Source: Candidatus Fermentithermobacillaceae bacterium
GTDB lineage: Bacteria; Bacillota; Sulfobacillia; Fermentithermobacillales; Fermentithermobacillaceae
Direction of reading: 5' to 3'
Length of the DNA: 64,000 bases
Assembly: GCA_012842685.1 (NCBI GenBank)
Contig: DUSI01000026.1
Coordinates: 1-64,000 of the forward strand
The position numbers and the translations under genes are program-made. Shown here in pieces: positions 33,066-42,319 of this stretch. Positions within the stretch are counted from its first letter, which is position 1, and each line of letters begins with the position of its first letter. The notes below the pieces were generated by a model that was not told the DNA's origin, made no database searches, and saw only the letters and a list, made by a program, of their open reading frames with translations.

Positions 33066-34850
33066 GTGCCACGCTACCTGATAACCAGCGCGTTGCCTTA
33101 TGTAAATGGAGTGAAGCACCTCGGCAACCTGGTCGGCTCCATGCTTCCCGCCGACGTCTACGCTCGTTTCCTCAGGATGGAAGGGGAAGAGGTACTTTAC
33201 ATCTGCGCGACCGACGAGCACGGGACTCCGGCGGAAGTATCCGCCATGGAAGCCGGGATGGATGTGCGCGCCTATTGCGACATGATGCACGAGATACAGA
33301 AGGATATCTATGCGCGCTTCGGGCTGTCCTTCGACCACTTCGGGCGCAGTTCGTCCAAGGAAAACGCGGTGCTGACCCAGCACATCTACAAGAAACTCGA
33401 GGAGAACGGGTTCATCGAAGAGCGAACAATCCGCCAGATCTACTCCCTTGACGACGAGCGCTTCCTTCCCGACAGGTACGTGATAGGAACCTGCTCTAAG
33501 TGCGGGTATCCCGCCGCCCGCGGAGACCAGTGCGACGGCTGCGCCTCGCTCCTCGATCCCGAAGACCTGATAGAGCCGCGTTCCGCTATATCCGGCAGCA
33601 GGAATCTCGAGATGCGCGAGACCAAGCATCTGTTTATAAGGCTGGACCTCCTGGCCCCGGAGATCGAGAAGTGGGTCGACGGCCATACCGACTGGCCGAG
33701 ACTCACGGTCGGAGTGGCCAAGAAGTGGCTCAACGAGGGGCTTAAGCCAAGGTGCATAACCAGGGATCTGACGTGGGGGATACCGGTTCCCAGGGAGGGC
33801 TTCGAGGGGAAGGTTTTCTACGTCTGGTTCGATGCGCCCATCGAGTACATCGGTGCGACCTGGGAATGGGCTAAGGCAAACGGCAGGGAGGACGAGTGGA
33901 AGTCATGGTGGTTTGACGCCGAGGACGTCTACTATGTACAGTTCCTCGCCAAAGACAACCTGCCATTCCATACTGTGATTTTCCCGGCCATGCTACTCGG
34001 GACTCGAGAGCCCTGGACGATGGCTTCATATATCAAAGGCTTCAGCTGGCTCACCTACCACGGAGGCAAGTTTTCCACCAGCCAGAAGCGCGGGGTCTTC
34101 ACGGACAGGGCGCTGGAGATTTTCCCGGCTGATTACTGGCGCTACTTCTTGATGGCCGTTGCTCCCGAATCGGATGATTCTGACTTCACCTGGCCGATGT
34201 TCGCCACCATCGTAAACAAGGACCTGGCCGGGAACTTCGGAAACTTCGTGAACAGGACGCTGAAGCTCACGGCTTCGAGGTTCCCTGTGGCCGGCGGTTC
34301 ATGCGGCTCGGGCGTCCGTTCAGGAGCCAGAACGGATGCCGGGACAGGCTCTCTTGATGGTAAGCCGGGCCAGCCCGTGGGCGTCATCCCCGAGGGTGGA
34401 GAGTGGGGCCCCAGGGAGGAGCAGCTCCAGGCCGACGTAAACGAGGCGCTCGATGAGTACCGGAGGTGCCTGCGGCAGATGGAGTTCCGCAAGGCGGTCC
34501 TGGCCCTCAAGAAATTGTGGTCACTCGGCAACCTCTACATCGACGAGAGGGCTCCGTGGAATCTGCTGAAGACAGATAGGGAAGAAGGGGCGATGGTCCT
34601 CCGCGCCTGCGTCAACCTGGTGAGGACTTTCGCCCTGGCCTCGTCGCCCTTCATACCGTTTACGGCCGAGAGGGTGGCTCAGGCGCTCGGGCTCACTTCC
34701 GAAGAGGCGTCGGTCCGCATGGCCGATGTTGGAAACCTCAGGGCCCTTGGACCCGGCCGGACATTCGAAGTACCGCCGGTGCTCTTCAAGAGGATCGAAG
34801 ACGACGAGGTGGAACGGCTCACCAGGGAGTTTGCCGGCGAGGGCGCGTAG
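33066..34850 (+). CDS. metG: methionyl-tRNA synthetase
   Basis: MetG charges tRNA-Met. The class I HIGH motif appears as HLGN (residues 18-21 of the GTG start), the zinc knuckle as CSKCGYP ... CDGC, and the KMSKS loop as KFSTS. AAAGGAG lies about 8 nt before the GTG at 33066, which matches the family N terminus (PRYLITSALPYVNG). The frame is open further upstream but that part is not MetG. An insert of about 40 Gly/Ser/Pro residues lies between the Rossmann and anticodon domains. The C-terminal tRNA-binding/dimer domain is absent (594 aa). Confidence 0.97.
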   Translation: MPRYLITSALPYVNGVKHLGNLVGSMLPADVYARFLRMEGEEVLYICATDEHGTPAEVSAMEAGMDVRAYCDMMHEIQKDIYARFGLSFDHFGRSSSKENAVLTQHIYKKLEENGFIEERTIRQIYSLDDERFLPDRYVIGTCSKCGYPAARGDQCDGCASLLDPEDLIEPRSAISGSRNLEMRETKHLFIRLDLLAPEIEKWVDGHTDWPRLTVGVAKKWLNEGLKPRCITRDLTWGIPVPREGFEGKVFYVWFDAPIEYIGATWEWAKANGREDEWKSWWFDAEDVYYVQFLAKDNLPFHTVIFPAMLLGTREPWTMASYIKGFSWLTYHGGKFSTSQKRGVFTDRALEIFPADYWRYFLMAVAPESDDSDFTWPMFATIVNKDLAGNFGNFVNRTLKLTASRFPVAGGSCGSGVRSGARTDAGTGSLDGKPGQPVGVIPEGGEWGPREEQLQADVNEALDEYRRCLRQMEFRKAVLALKKLWSLGNLYIDERAPWNLLKTDREEGAMVLRACVNLVRTFALASSPFIPFTAERVAQALGLTSEEASVRMADVGNLRALGPGRTFEVPPVLFKRIEDDEVERLTREFAGEGA

Positions 34851-34999
34851 GTCGCAGGATCGTCAAAGAGCCTCGGCTGGCGACGATGGACGAAAAATAG
34901 ACGAGCGAGATAGTCTTCCAGACCTCGGCCGTTTCGACCCCGGCCGTTAGGCCCCGGCAGTTAGACCCCGGTTACCGCACGCAGCTACGTTGCCGCGGC
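34851..34999. other. gene-free leader to the first repeat array
   Basis: No gene is seen here. From about 34915 short 13-14-bp units built on CCCCGGCNGTTAG recur three or four times and then give way to the 31-bp array. No clear metG terminator is visible. Confidence 0.4.
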
Positions 35000-35690
35000 G
35001 GTGGCCGGTTGTCTTTTGTACTGGCCGAAAGGATCCGCCAGTCTTACCCATAGCCGGAGCAAACCGACCGGTCCCCTTGGATGGGCCGAAAAAACCGGAC
35101 GAGCTTTGGACGTAGACCGGCGACATCCTCTGGTCGTGCCGGATACGCCCGTCAAACCGGACGATACTTGGAAACATGCCGGTGAGACCGGCCTCTGACT
35201 ACGGATCGGTCGGTGAAACCAGTCATCGATCGTGGATAGTCCGACGAAACCGACTATCGACTTGCGGATCAGCTGATGAGACCGGCCGATGATCGTGGAT
35301 AGGTCGACGAAAGCAGTCACTGATCCCGGATCGGTCGGTGAAACCGGCCAATGGTTGCTGATAACACGGTGAGATCGGCCAATGATCGGGGATGGATCGG
35401 TGCAATCCGCCAATGACTGCAGACAAGTCGACGAAACCCGCCGGGGTGTGAGAATGTGTTCGGTGAAATCGACCGATATCCAAGGATGAGCCGGCGAGAT
35501 CAGCCGATGTGCAGGAATCCGACGGCAAAACCGATTCTAGAATCCGGATCGTCAGATCAAACCGGTCGGTGGTCTTTAGCAGGACGACGAAACCGAAGGA
35601 TCCTCCTGGATGGGTCGATAGATGGGTCGACCGGACCTGCTCGCTCGGACAGACGATCGCATACGATCTGCCACTGCGGAGATCACCGTT
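35000..35690. repeat. degenerate tandem array, 31-bp period (array A)
   Basis: About 21 tandem units can be laid out, nearly all exactly 31 bp and a few 30 or 32 bp. Each unit opens with a version of AAACCGGCC and closes with GGTCGGTG; the shared core across the unit boundary is GAYCGGTSGRWGAAAYCGG with array B. Individual units differ at many positions, so this is an old, diverged minisatellite. Since 31 is not a multiple of three, the long frames across it are not conserved repeats and are not genes. It separates the convergent metG and GNAT genes. Confidence 0.85.
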
Positions 35691-35725
35691 CGGTACGCAG
35701 TCTACTTGGCTCTAGCCGGTCGGTT

Positions 35726-36754
35726 CTACTCCGCCAACCTCAGCTCCCAGAGGTGGGTTTCTCCGTGGCGCTGCAGCCCCAGACCGGCCTGTCTAGAGTG
35801 CTCGAGGAGCCCCTCTGCCAGGGGGTTTTCGGTCTCAACAGCTACGAACAGCTCGCCCGGCGTGATGTTCTTCTCTTTTGCCTCGGAAACAAGAAGGTCC
35901 CATGCGTGGCGGATGAGAGCTGCCGCGCCCTCCATCGTCCCGAACAGGGCACCTAGCGCGGCGCATAGGTAGCTCTTGCCGTCTTCCTGGATGTGATCCG
36001 ATTCGTTTTCGGAGCTGCCGTGTATGTGGTCTTCAACGTAGGGTTCGGTCATAAACCCGCCCGCCAGCACCTTGCCGTGGGCGTCGTTCGCCACCAGTAA
36101 CCTGTGTATGCTCGCCGCGTGGATGAAGTTCGGCCTGGTTGAGGATATCCAGATGTAATCACCGCCGAGGAACCGGATGGGCGGGGAGGCTTCGTCGAAT
36201 ACTCGACCGGCTTCTTCGGGCGTAACCGTCCTGACCCGTATGTCCTGGATGTCTTGATCCGACTGGTCGTCCACGGGGCCGTCATTGGGCTCGGATGAAG
36301 ACCCGTTTCCCGAGCCTTCGTCTTTGACGCTTCCGGCCAAAGGCAGCCTGAACTCGGCTAGCCTGGCGGCGAGCATGAACCCCATGCTCCTGGCGAGTCC
36401 TTGAGACCTGAAGTTATCGGGATCGATATTGGCCCTGCAGACACGGGCGCCCCGTTTCCTGGCACCTTCTATTGATGCTTCCGTGAGCATGGTCCCGATG
36501 CCGAGCCGTCTCAGTTCGGCCTTAACGCGGATGCCCTGGAACCATGCTTCGCCTTCAGCGGGATACGCGACGCAGGTCACACCTACGGGGATTCCATCGA
36601 GTTCGGCGACGTAAACGTCATTTCCGCTCTCCAGCCACTCGGGAAGGGCGTCGGCCACGTAGTCACCCCAGTCGAAGGTGTTCTGGGTAAAGGCCCTTAT
36701 GTGGTCCTGGTCTTCGAGCCTTGCTTTTCGGATAACGACATTGGAGAGAGTCAC
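35726..36754 (-). CDS. GNAT-family acetyltransferase
   Basis: The first 140 residues form a GNAT domain with the acetyl-CoA loop RRLGIGTMLTEASIEGARKRG and the following ANIDPDNFRSQGLARSMGF. A 30-residue Gly/Ser/Asp insert follows (about 145-175), then a second domain of about 170 residues that may be a degenerate GNAT copy. The substrate is unknown. The GTG start has AAAGGAGG 8 nt upstream. It follows yigZ by 36 bases on the same strand and is probably co-transcribed. Its stop lies close to the edge of repeat array A. Confidence 0.88.
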   Translation of the reverse strand: MTLSNVVIRKARLEDQDHIRAFTQNTFDWGDYVADALPEWLESGNDVYVAELDGIPVGVTCVAYPAEGEAWFQGIRVKAELRRLGIGTMLTEASIEGARKRGARVCRANIDPDNFRSQGLARSMGFMLAARLAEFRLPLAGSVKDEGSGNGSSSEPNDGPVDDQSDQDIQDIRVRTVTPEEAGRVFDEASPPIRFLGGDYIWISSTRPNFIHAASIHRLLVANDAHGKVLAGGFMTEPYVEDHIHGSSENESDHIQEDGKSYLCAALGALFGTMEGAAALIRHAWDLLVSEAKEKNITPGELFVAVETENPLAEGLLEHSRQAGLGLQRHGETHLWELRLAE

Positions 36755-36790
36755 TGGCGCATCCTCCTTTGGTCTCTTGCTGCTCCCCCG

Positions 36791-37426
36791 CTATTGGATG
36801 GGCACGTATCTGCCTTCCAGGATCTCTATGGTCGCGCTCCCGGATGTCACGTCACGGATTCTCGCTTTGATCATATCTAGATCGGAAGGCCTGACGAGCG
36901 CGGTGACACTAACCTTCTCGGCGAAGTCCACGGACTGGATGGTGATATTCCGCACCTCGAGCTCCCGCTGGATCCTCCCGTACTGTTCGTAGGAAACCAC
37001 GGCCGTAAGGACATCGTGGTACCTGTATGTCGCCACGCCCGCGGCTTCCAGGGCGGCGGATGCGGCTTGGCCGTAGGCCCTCAAGAGGCCGCCGGCGCCT
37101 AGGAGAATTCCTCCGAAATAGCGGGTCACTACGCAGACGGCGTTCCGTAACCCACGCTTCTTGAAAACTTCGAGCACAGGGTATCCCGCCGTGCCTCTGG
37201 GTTCGCCGTCATCACTGAGGCGTTCAACAGGGGTGCCGGGCCCGACGCAGTACGCCCAGACGTTGTGCCTGGCGGTGGGGTGTTCAGCCTTCACCTTGGA
37301 GATGAACGATTCAGCTTCTTCTACGGAAAAGGCCGGCGCGACGTGGCCTATGAACCGCGAGCGCTTGACCACTATCTCGGCGGACGCTTCTTTTCTCGGG
37401 CAAAGGAAGTCAGGCCGGTTTTGCAT
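36791..37426 (-). CDS. yigZ: YigZ/IMPACT family protein
   Basis: This is a UPF0029 protein of 211 aa. The N-terminal IMPACT domain carries SDDGEPRGTAGYPVLEV and the Arg-Tyr-Phe-Gly-Gly block (VTRYFGGILLGAGGLLRAYG); the C-terminal ferredoxin-like domain DUF1949 follows. Members are linked to ribosome or RNA binding, but the bacterial function is not settled. The ATG has AAGG about 5 nt upstream. It heads a two-gene unit with the GNAT protein. Upstream lies repeat array C. Confidence 0.93.
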   Translation of the reverse strand: MQNRPDFLCPRKEASAEIVVKRSRFIGHVAPAFSVEEAESFISKVKAEHPTARHNVWAYCVGPGTPVERLSDDGEPRGTAGYPVLEVFKKRGLRNAVCVVTRYFGGILLGAGGLLRAYGQAASAALEAAGVATYRYHDVLTAVVSYEQYGRIQRELEVRNITIQSVDFAEKVSVTALVRPSDLDMIKARIRDVTSGSATIEILEGRYVPIQ

Positions 37427-37575
37427 GAGCCTTCAGCCCCTGTGCTACGTAGTAGGATTTCTTGACTTCATCATTCTCCCCAGGCGCCGGTAGGCAAGTC
37501 AAGTTGGGTGGACCTAGCGCTAACAAGCAACAGGAAAAAGGGCTATGCGAAAAGGTCCGCGGAGAAAGCGGGGTG

Positions 37576-37905
37576 GAAGAGGCCTGCCGAATGGGGCTAG
37601 AGACCGGGGCCGGCAATCGTAGCAGCCAGCAAGCAGGGCTAGAAACCCGGGCTGGCAACCACAGCCAGGAAGCAGGGCTGGCGACCAGGCCGGTGACTAG
37701 AGCCGGCAAGCAGGGCTGGCGACAAGGACCAGAGACCAGGGCCGGCAACCAGGGACAGCAAGCAGGGGGCCGGCAAGAAGGGCCGGCAAACAGGGCCAGC
37801 GGATAGGGGTAATGAACAGCGGTACTGAACAGGGCACCGAACAGGGCTACCGGACAGGGTTGACAGACAGAGTTAACCGAAAGAGGCTGGCAAACAGGGG
37901 CTGCA
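37576..37905. repeat. degenerate tandem array, 13-bp period (array C)
   Basis: About 25 units of 13 bp (rarely 12, 14 or 15) follow one another, with consensus close to RAVCAGGGCYGGC. The array fills most of the 590 bases between divergent yigZ and the SIMPL gene. A 166-codon frame crosses it on the minus strand and gives a Pro/Cys/Leu-rich repeat, but 13 is not a multiple of three and composition is unlike the neighbouring genes. The G-rich strand is the plus strand. Confidence 0.85.
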
Positions 37906-38013
37906 CACAAGGATTACCAAATGTGGATACGCCACAGGGAACAAGTTCCTGTTTCCCCCGTCAAAACCGACTGGCGCACCAAGGATAATCGACTCTGAGG
38001 AGTGATCAGTCAA

Positions 38014-38748
38014 ATGTACGGGCGTCTTAGGAACGTACTTCTCGCGGGCGCTATGATTGCCTCGCTGGTTCTTGCCGCCTTTGCTCTCAGGCCGGAAAAA
38101 GCGCTGGCAGAGGACCCTGTGAAAGAGCCCCGTCTCATTTCGGTTACCGGCGAAGGGGCCGTGGTGGTAAAGCCTGACCTGGTTACCATCAGCTTCGGTG
38201 TGGAGACTGAAGGGTCTACCGCCAAGGAAGCCCAGGCGTCCAACACGTCGGTTATGAACAAAGTTGTTGCTGCCCTGAAAGGTGCGGGTATATCAGCGGA
38301 AGACATCCAGACATCCAATTTCAGCCTGTACCCGGTCTACGGCTGGGAGGGGGATAGGCCCGGAGGGAAGCAGGTCGTCACGGGCTATCGCTGCAACAAC
38401 ACTGTAACTGTGAGGCTGAAGTCCGTTTCGGCCACAGGATCCGTGATCGACGCGGCCATAAACGCAGGTGCTACGAACGTCGGAGGCATTAACTTCGGCT
38501 TGCAGGATCCTGAGCCTGTGAAGAACGAGGCCCTCGCCCTGGCCGTGGCGAACGCCAGGACGAAGGCCGAGGTTATGGCCAAGGCGGCCGGAGTGACCAT
38601 CAGCGGGATCTACAAGATATCTGACGGATATGCCTCCGTGGATAGGATGGAAGTGTCTCCGTACCTGCTGAAAGATGCTGCCGCAACGCCCATCGAAAGC
38701 GGCACCGTAACTGTCAGGGCCTCGGTGCGCATAGATTTCACGTTCTGA
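38014..38748 (+). CDS. SIMPL-domain (DUF541) secreted protein
   Basis: A signal peptide (residues ~1-33, hydrophobic core VLLAGAMIASLVLAAFAL, then an AxA-type site before EDPVKEP) is followed by a DUF541/SIMPL domain. Typical blocks are ISVTGEGAVVVKPDLVTISFGVET and the late ARTKAEVMAKAAGV. Members are periplasmic or extracellular; proposed roles include oxidative-stress resistance and signalling, without firm mechanism. The ATG at 38014 is about 11 nt after GAGGAG; a GTG at 38002 overlaps that site. A strong terminator follows the gene. Confidence 0.9.
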   Translation: MYGRLRNVLLAGAMIASLVLAAFALRPEKALAEDPVKEPRLISVTGEGAVVVKPDLVTISFGVETEGSTAKEAQASNTSVMNKVVAALKGAGISAEDIQTSNFSLYPVYGWEGDRPGGKQVVTGYRCNNTVTVRLKSVSATGSVIDAAINAGATNVGGINFGLQDPEPVKNEALALAVANARTKAEVMAKAAGVTISGIYKISDGYASVDRMEVSPYLLKDAAATPIESGTVTVRASVRIDFTF

Positions 38749-38846
38749 AGCAACCTAGCACGACCCCGTTCGCCCCTGAAGGGGCGGGCACTGGGCTCGG
38801 GCGCGGCAAGGTTTAACACCTGCCCAGAACCCCTAACTCCCTGGAA

Positions 38847-38878
38847 AAGCCGGACCGAGAGGTCCGGCTTCCTTTCTG
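38847..38878. terminator. bidirectional terminator, SIMPL / chemotaxis receptor
   Basis: AAGCCGGACC, a GAGA tetraloop and GGTCCGGCTT form a perfect 10-bp stem followed on the plus strand by CCTTTCT; the minus strand is followed by TTTTCC. It lies between the convergent SIMPL and chemotaxis receptor genes. Confidence 0.8.
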
Positions 38879-38937
38879 ACTTTGGTTGTGTCGGATTTTG
38901 AGAGTTGTTCCAGAGGGCTGAACACGTTTCCGGCGCC

Positions 38938-40407
38938 CTACTCGGCAGCCTCTTCAGCAACCTCTTCGGGGTATTCTTGGACTGCCACTTCTCCCTCGTC
39001 TCTTTCGATCCGGAAGCTGCTCACCATCTCCTTGAGGCTCCTCGCCAGTTCGGCAAGGGTTTGGGCAGATTCGTAAACCCTCTGTATGGAGCCTTGCATC
39101 TCGAGGGACGAAGCGGAGACCTCTTCCGTAGCCGCAGCGCTTTCTTCAGATACCGCGGCGACGTTGTCGATGAGCCTCCGTACCTCATTGGCGTTGGACA
39201 TCATCGTAACCGCCGAAGAAGCGTTTTCCTCGGCGAGTTCCACGACCCTCTTCATTGACTCCTGCACGCTGGAGCTGGCCTGGCTGACCACCGTCGCTGC
39301 CTCGCTCAGCTCTAGCACCATGCGGTCGGTCTCTGCGGCTCCCTCGGCGATCTCGGACAGCGCGGCCGAAGCTTCCTGCGCCAGTATGCTCCCTTTTTCG
39401 ACCTCCTGGGCGCCCAGCTCCGACGCCGCGACTGCTTTCTGGATGGCCTGGCGGATGCGGGTTACCAGGTTGGCGATGGCCTTTGTCTCCCGGGCAGAGT
39501 CTTCGGCCAGCTTTCTGACCTCTTCAGACACCACGGCGAAGCCCTTGCCGTGTTCGCCTGCCCTGGCCGCCTCGATGGCCGCGTTCAGGGCGAGGAGGTT
39601 CGTCTGGGTGGCTATGCTGCTTATGACCTCGATGATCTTTCCTATCTCCTGGGAATATCCGTCGAGCTCGCGGATGTTTTCGGCTATGTTCAAAGTCGTG
39701 GCCTTTATGCTTTCCATGCTGTCGAGCACTTTGCTCACAGCCTGGCTTCCTCTAGACGCGTATTCGGCGCTCTTGTTGGACGCTATTCCCGTCCTTTCGA
39801 GGAGCGTCATGACCTGGGCGAGGGAGTTATCGGCGTTGGAGGCCACATTCAGCGATTCGTGGAGACCCTGGGTCTGCGCGTCGGTCCCCTGGGCCACCTG
39901 GGATATAGCCTTACCCAGCTCGTCCACCGCCATCGCGGTCTTGGCAGCGCTGTCGCTCTGATCCTGGGATCCTGCGGCTATCTGCTGTATCGCTTCGGCG
40001 ATCTGTTGTGTGACCCTCGCAGATTCCTCCGCGCCCTGAGTGAGTATGTCCGCGGTGGTGGCCAGGTGGGAGGCTATCTGGTTTACCTCCGCCATGAGGG
40101 ACTGGAGTCTGCCGACGAAGGCGTTGAAATCCTTGGCCATCTCGGCCATCTCGTCGTCGCCGCTTTCATCGAGCCTGGCAGTAAGATCCGCCTCGCCGCT
40201 GGCGAAGTCTTTGAGGGCGCTCGAAAGCCTGCGGATTGGCTTCTGCACCGAGTTCACAAAGAAGTACGCCAGGATGCCTGCCGCCACAGCCCCCAGTATA
40301 ACCACCGCCCCGGCGCCCACCCTATCCGCCTGGACGGCCAGGCAGAGCAGGGAGAGCACGCACAGCAGGATGATGTTGTTTAGGAAGATCTTTGCTGCGA
40401 TTCTCAT
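38938..40407 (-). CDS. methyl-accepting chemotaxis protein without a sensor domain
   Basis: Two N-terminal helices (residues ~8-26 and ~32-51) are separated by only a few residues, so there is no external ligand domain. A HAMP domain (about 52-104) and a full coiled-coil signalling domain follow, with the conserved hairpin tip [19 protein letters not shown]. Methylation-type Glu/Gln-rich helices flank it. Signals must come through the membrane, the cytoplasm or other receptors. No che or flagellar genes are in the window. The ATG has AAGGA about 9 nt upstream. Confidence 0.93.
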   Translation of the reverse strand: MRIAAKIFLNNIILLCVLSLLCLAVQADRVGAGAVVILGAVAAGILAYFFVNSVQKPIRRLSSALKDFASGEADLTARLDESGDDEMAEMAKDFNAFVGRLQSLMAEVNQIASHLATTADILTQGAEESARVTQQIAEAIQQIAAGSQDQSDSAAKTAMAVDELGKAISQVAQGTDAQTQGLHESLNVASNADNSLAQVMTLLERTGIASNKSAEYASRGSQAVSKVLDSMESIKATTLNIAENIRELDGYSQEIGKIIEVISSIATQTNLLALNAAIEAARAGEHGKGFAVVSEEVRKLAEDSARETKAIANLVTRIRQAIQKAVAASELGAQEVEKGSILAQEASAALSEIAEGAAETDRMVLELSEAATVVSQASSSVQESMKRVVELAEENASSAVTMMSNANEVRRLIDNVAAVSEESAAATEEVSASSLEMQGSIQRVYESAQTLAELARSLKEMVSSFRIERDEGEVAVQEYPEEVAEEAAE

Positions 40408-40515
40408 GAAACCACGTCCTTCACGCCGTGAATGACGAATGTAGTACTAAGGTCTTAATCGTTAATTCCGCCCGAAATGTTTGCCGTCTGGAGCCGAATA
40501 ACCGGAATAATAGCC

Positions 40516-40556
40516 GGAAGAAACAGCGAAAGCCCCAGGGGCGAGGTCCCCGGGGC
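40516..40556 (-). terminator. terminator of the B12-type radical SAM gene
   Basis: GCCCC-A-GGGG, a 6-nt loop and CCCC-GGGGC (40532-40556) form a GC stem with one bulge. On the minus strand TTTCGCTGTTTC follows, an imperfect T-rich tail. It lies 25 bases after the stop of the radical SAM gene. Confidence 0.5.
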
Positions 40557-40580
40557 CGCGCGGTCCGTCCTGCCATTGTG

Positions 40581-42020
40581 CTATGGCTCGGTTTTGGGTC
40601 TGAAAAGGGAATTCCAGATGTTGCCCGCAGTGTTCCTGACTTTCTTGTAGCCCTTCACAAGCGCGTAGGCTGCGGCCGTAGAAGGGTCGACGAAGTCGTA
40701 GGAATACTCCATATAGTCTCCCTTGAGGAGTCCGTCCCTGCGGATCCGCTCTTCCAGGGGTGAGCCCGTGAGGACCACCAGGTCGGAGATAATGCCCGTC
40801 TGCATCCCCTTGAGTATCCGCGAGTACGTCTTGGGGTCTCCGCCGGCGGCTTCGTCCAGGAGGTCGAAGGCCTCTCTGATCTCCGAAACCTTCCGGTAGG
40901 GATGCCAGAAGATGAAGCTGTATCCGAACTCGAGGCCGCTGTCCAAGACATATCGCAGGGAATCAACCATCTGCTTTCTAGTGGTGCCCTTTCCGTAAAG
41001 CTCGATGTCCGACTCGGATACCGCGTCAAGGCTCAGGTAGATCGAGGCGAGTCCGGCCTCGCTCAGGATCCTCAAGATGTCGGGATCTACTTCGTCTGCC
41101 CTGCAGTAGATCTCCAGACGCGCCTTGATGCCGCGCTTTATAATCTCCCGGGCTATCGCCTCGGCCCGGGCTCTCCCTTCCTCGCAGCGTCCGAAAAAGT
41201 CTTCATCGACGAACCTAAAGGAGGTGAAGCCGTAGTCTTTCTGGAGCAACTCCATCTCATCCACGGTATTTTCCGGCGACCGGGCCCTCCAGCGCGGCCC
41301 AGGGTTTGTGGCCTGAAACGCGTGGATGGTGCAGAATGTGCACGTCCCGCCGCAACCTCGTGATGAGAGGATGTTGGCCATGACCGCCCCGGGGTTCTTG
41401 GACGCCCTGTACATCTCCGCCTGTGGCCTAAGTGGGAACGGAAGGGAGTCCAGATCGGTTACCATAGGACGTCTGGGCGTCTCGTGCACGTCGATGGTAT
41501 CGGACGACCCGCGCCGGAGCGCGAGGCCCGGGACCTCGAGCCAAGGCGACAAGTCGGGGTCAGTGAGGTCTTTCCTGGAAGCGAGTCTCTCCATGGCCTC
41601 CACCAGCGTGACCTCGCCCTCTCCGACGCATATGGCCGAAAGCACAGGGAAATCCCTGAGCAGCTCCTTGCGGGCGATTGTCGGGAAATGACCGCCGAGT
41701 ATTATTGGGGCTTTTACGTCCGAAAGGAGCCTGAGGAGCGCCGCGCACTGCGGGAAAAACTCCTGCCAGTTTGCGGAAATCCCGAGGACGTCGAAACGCC
41801 TGGATTTGATCTCCCTCGCCGTCCTGTCGGGGCCCCAGCCGTGGAAAGGAGCGTCGAGGATCTCGACGTCGATGCCTGCGCGTTTGCAGGCAGCGGCCAG
41901 GTATCCGGTCCCCAGGTATTCGTAGAAACCCTTGTAGAAGTTGCCTTGTCCCCAGGGCCAGCCGAAATTGTGGGGGGCGCTTACCAAGAGGAGCTTCGGG
42001 CGGTCTGTTTCCATGGGCAT
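40581..42020 (-). CDS. radical SAM protein with B12-binding-like domain
   Basis: The N-terminal ~180 residues form a B12-binding-like Rossmann domain (GTGYLAAACKRAGIDVEILD), but the base-off motif DxHxxG is not visible. The radical SAM core has the 4Fe-4S cysteines Cys223, Cys227 and Cys230 in SSRGCGGTCTFC, and a short C-terminal part follows. Related proteins are methyltransferases or ring-forming enzymes on unknown substrates. It stands alone between the chemotaxis receptor and the divergent nfeD pseudogene. No precursor peptide gene is adjacent. Confidence 0.88.
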   Translation of the reverse strand: MPMETDRPKLLLVSAPHNFGWPWGQGNFYKGFYEYLGTGYLAAACKRAGIDVEILDAPFHGWGPDRTAREIKSRRFDVLGISANWQEFFPQCAALLRLLSDVKAPIILGGHFPTIARKELLRDFPVLSAICVGEGEVTLVEAMERLASRKDLTDPDLSPWLEVPGLALRRGSSDTIDVHETPRRPMVTDLDSLPFPLRPQAEMYRASKNPGAVMANILSSRGCGGTCTFCTIHAFQATNPGPRWRARSPENTVDEMELLQKDYGFTSFRFVDEDFFGRCEEGRARAEAIAREIIKRGIKARLEIYCRADEVDPDILRILSEAGLASIYLSLDAVSESDIELYGKGTTRKQMVDSLRYVLDSGLEFGYSFIFWHPYRKVSEIREAFDLLDEAAGGDPKTYSRILKGMQTGIISDLVVLTGSPLEERIRRDGLLKGDYMEYSYDFVDPSTAAAYALVKGYKKVRNTAGNIWNSLFRPKTEP

Positions 42021-42319
42021 CTCCTGCGTCTCTCGCTAGTCGCTTTCAGGTTTGTCGTTTTCCGTACGTTAGCGACCGGGTATTTCTCCGGACTGGAAAA
42101 GGAATCCTTCTCCGGGCGGAGCCCATCTCACGCGAGGAGCTCCATGGAGAGACTCCCAGAACCCCGTGCTCCTACTCAGACCCTTGACCAGCCTGTCGAG
42201 AGGATCCCACGATTCGACGAGACGGGCCCACGACCCGGTCGTCTGGAATGAACCCGGCCCGCCGGTCTCGAATCTTTTCTGCGGGAAATTCGTATCAAGT
42301 TTCGGGGAGGGGATGACCA

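Noticed and set aside
31728-34850. Insertion sequence at the permease break
   Set aside because: No transposase frame or terminal inverted repeats are visible next to the break at about 32985.
35000-35690. CRISPR array in the 31-bp repeat region
   Set aside because: Units are contiguous, diverge from each other throughout and have no unique spacers of constant length; no cas genes are nearby.
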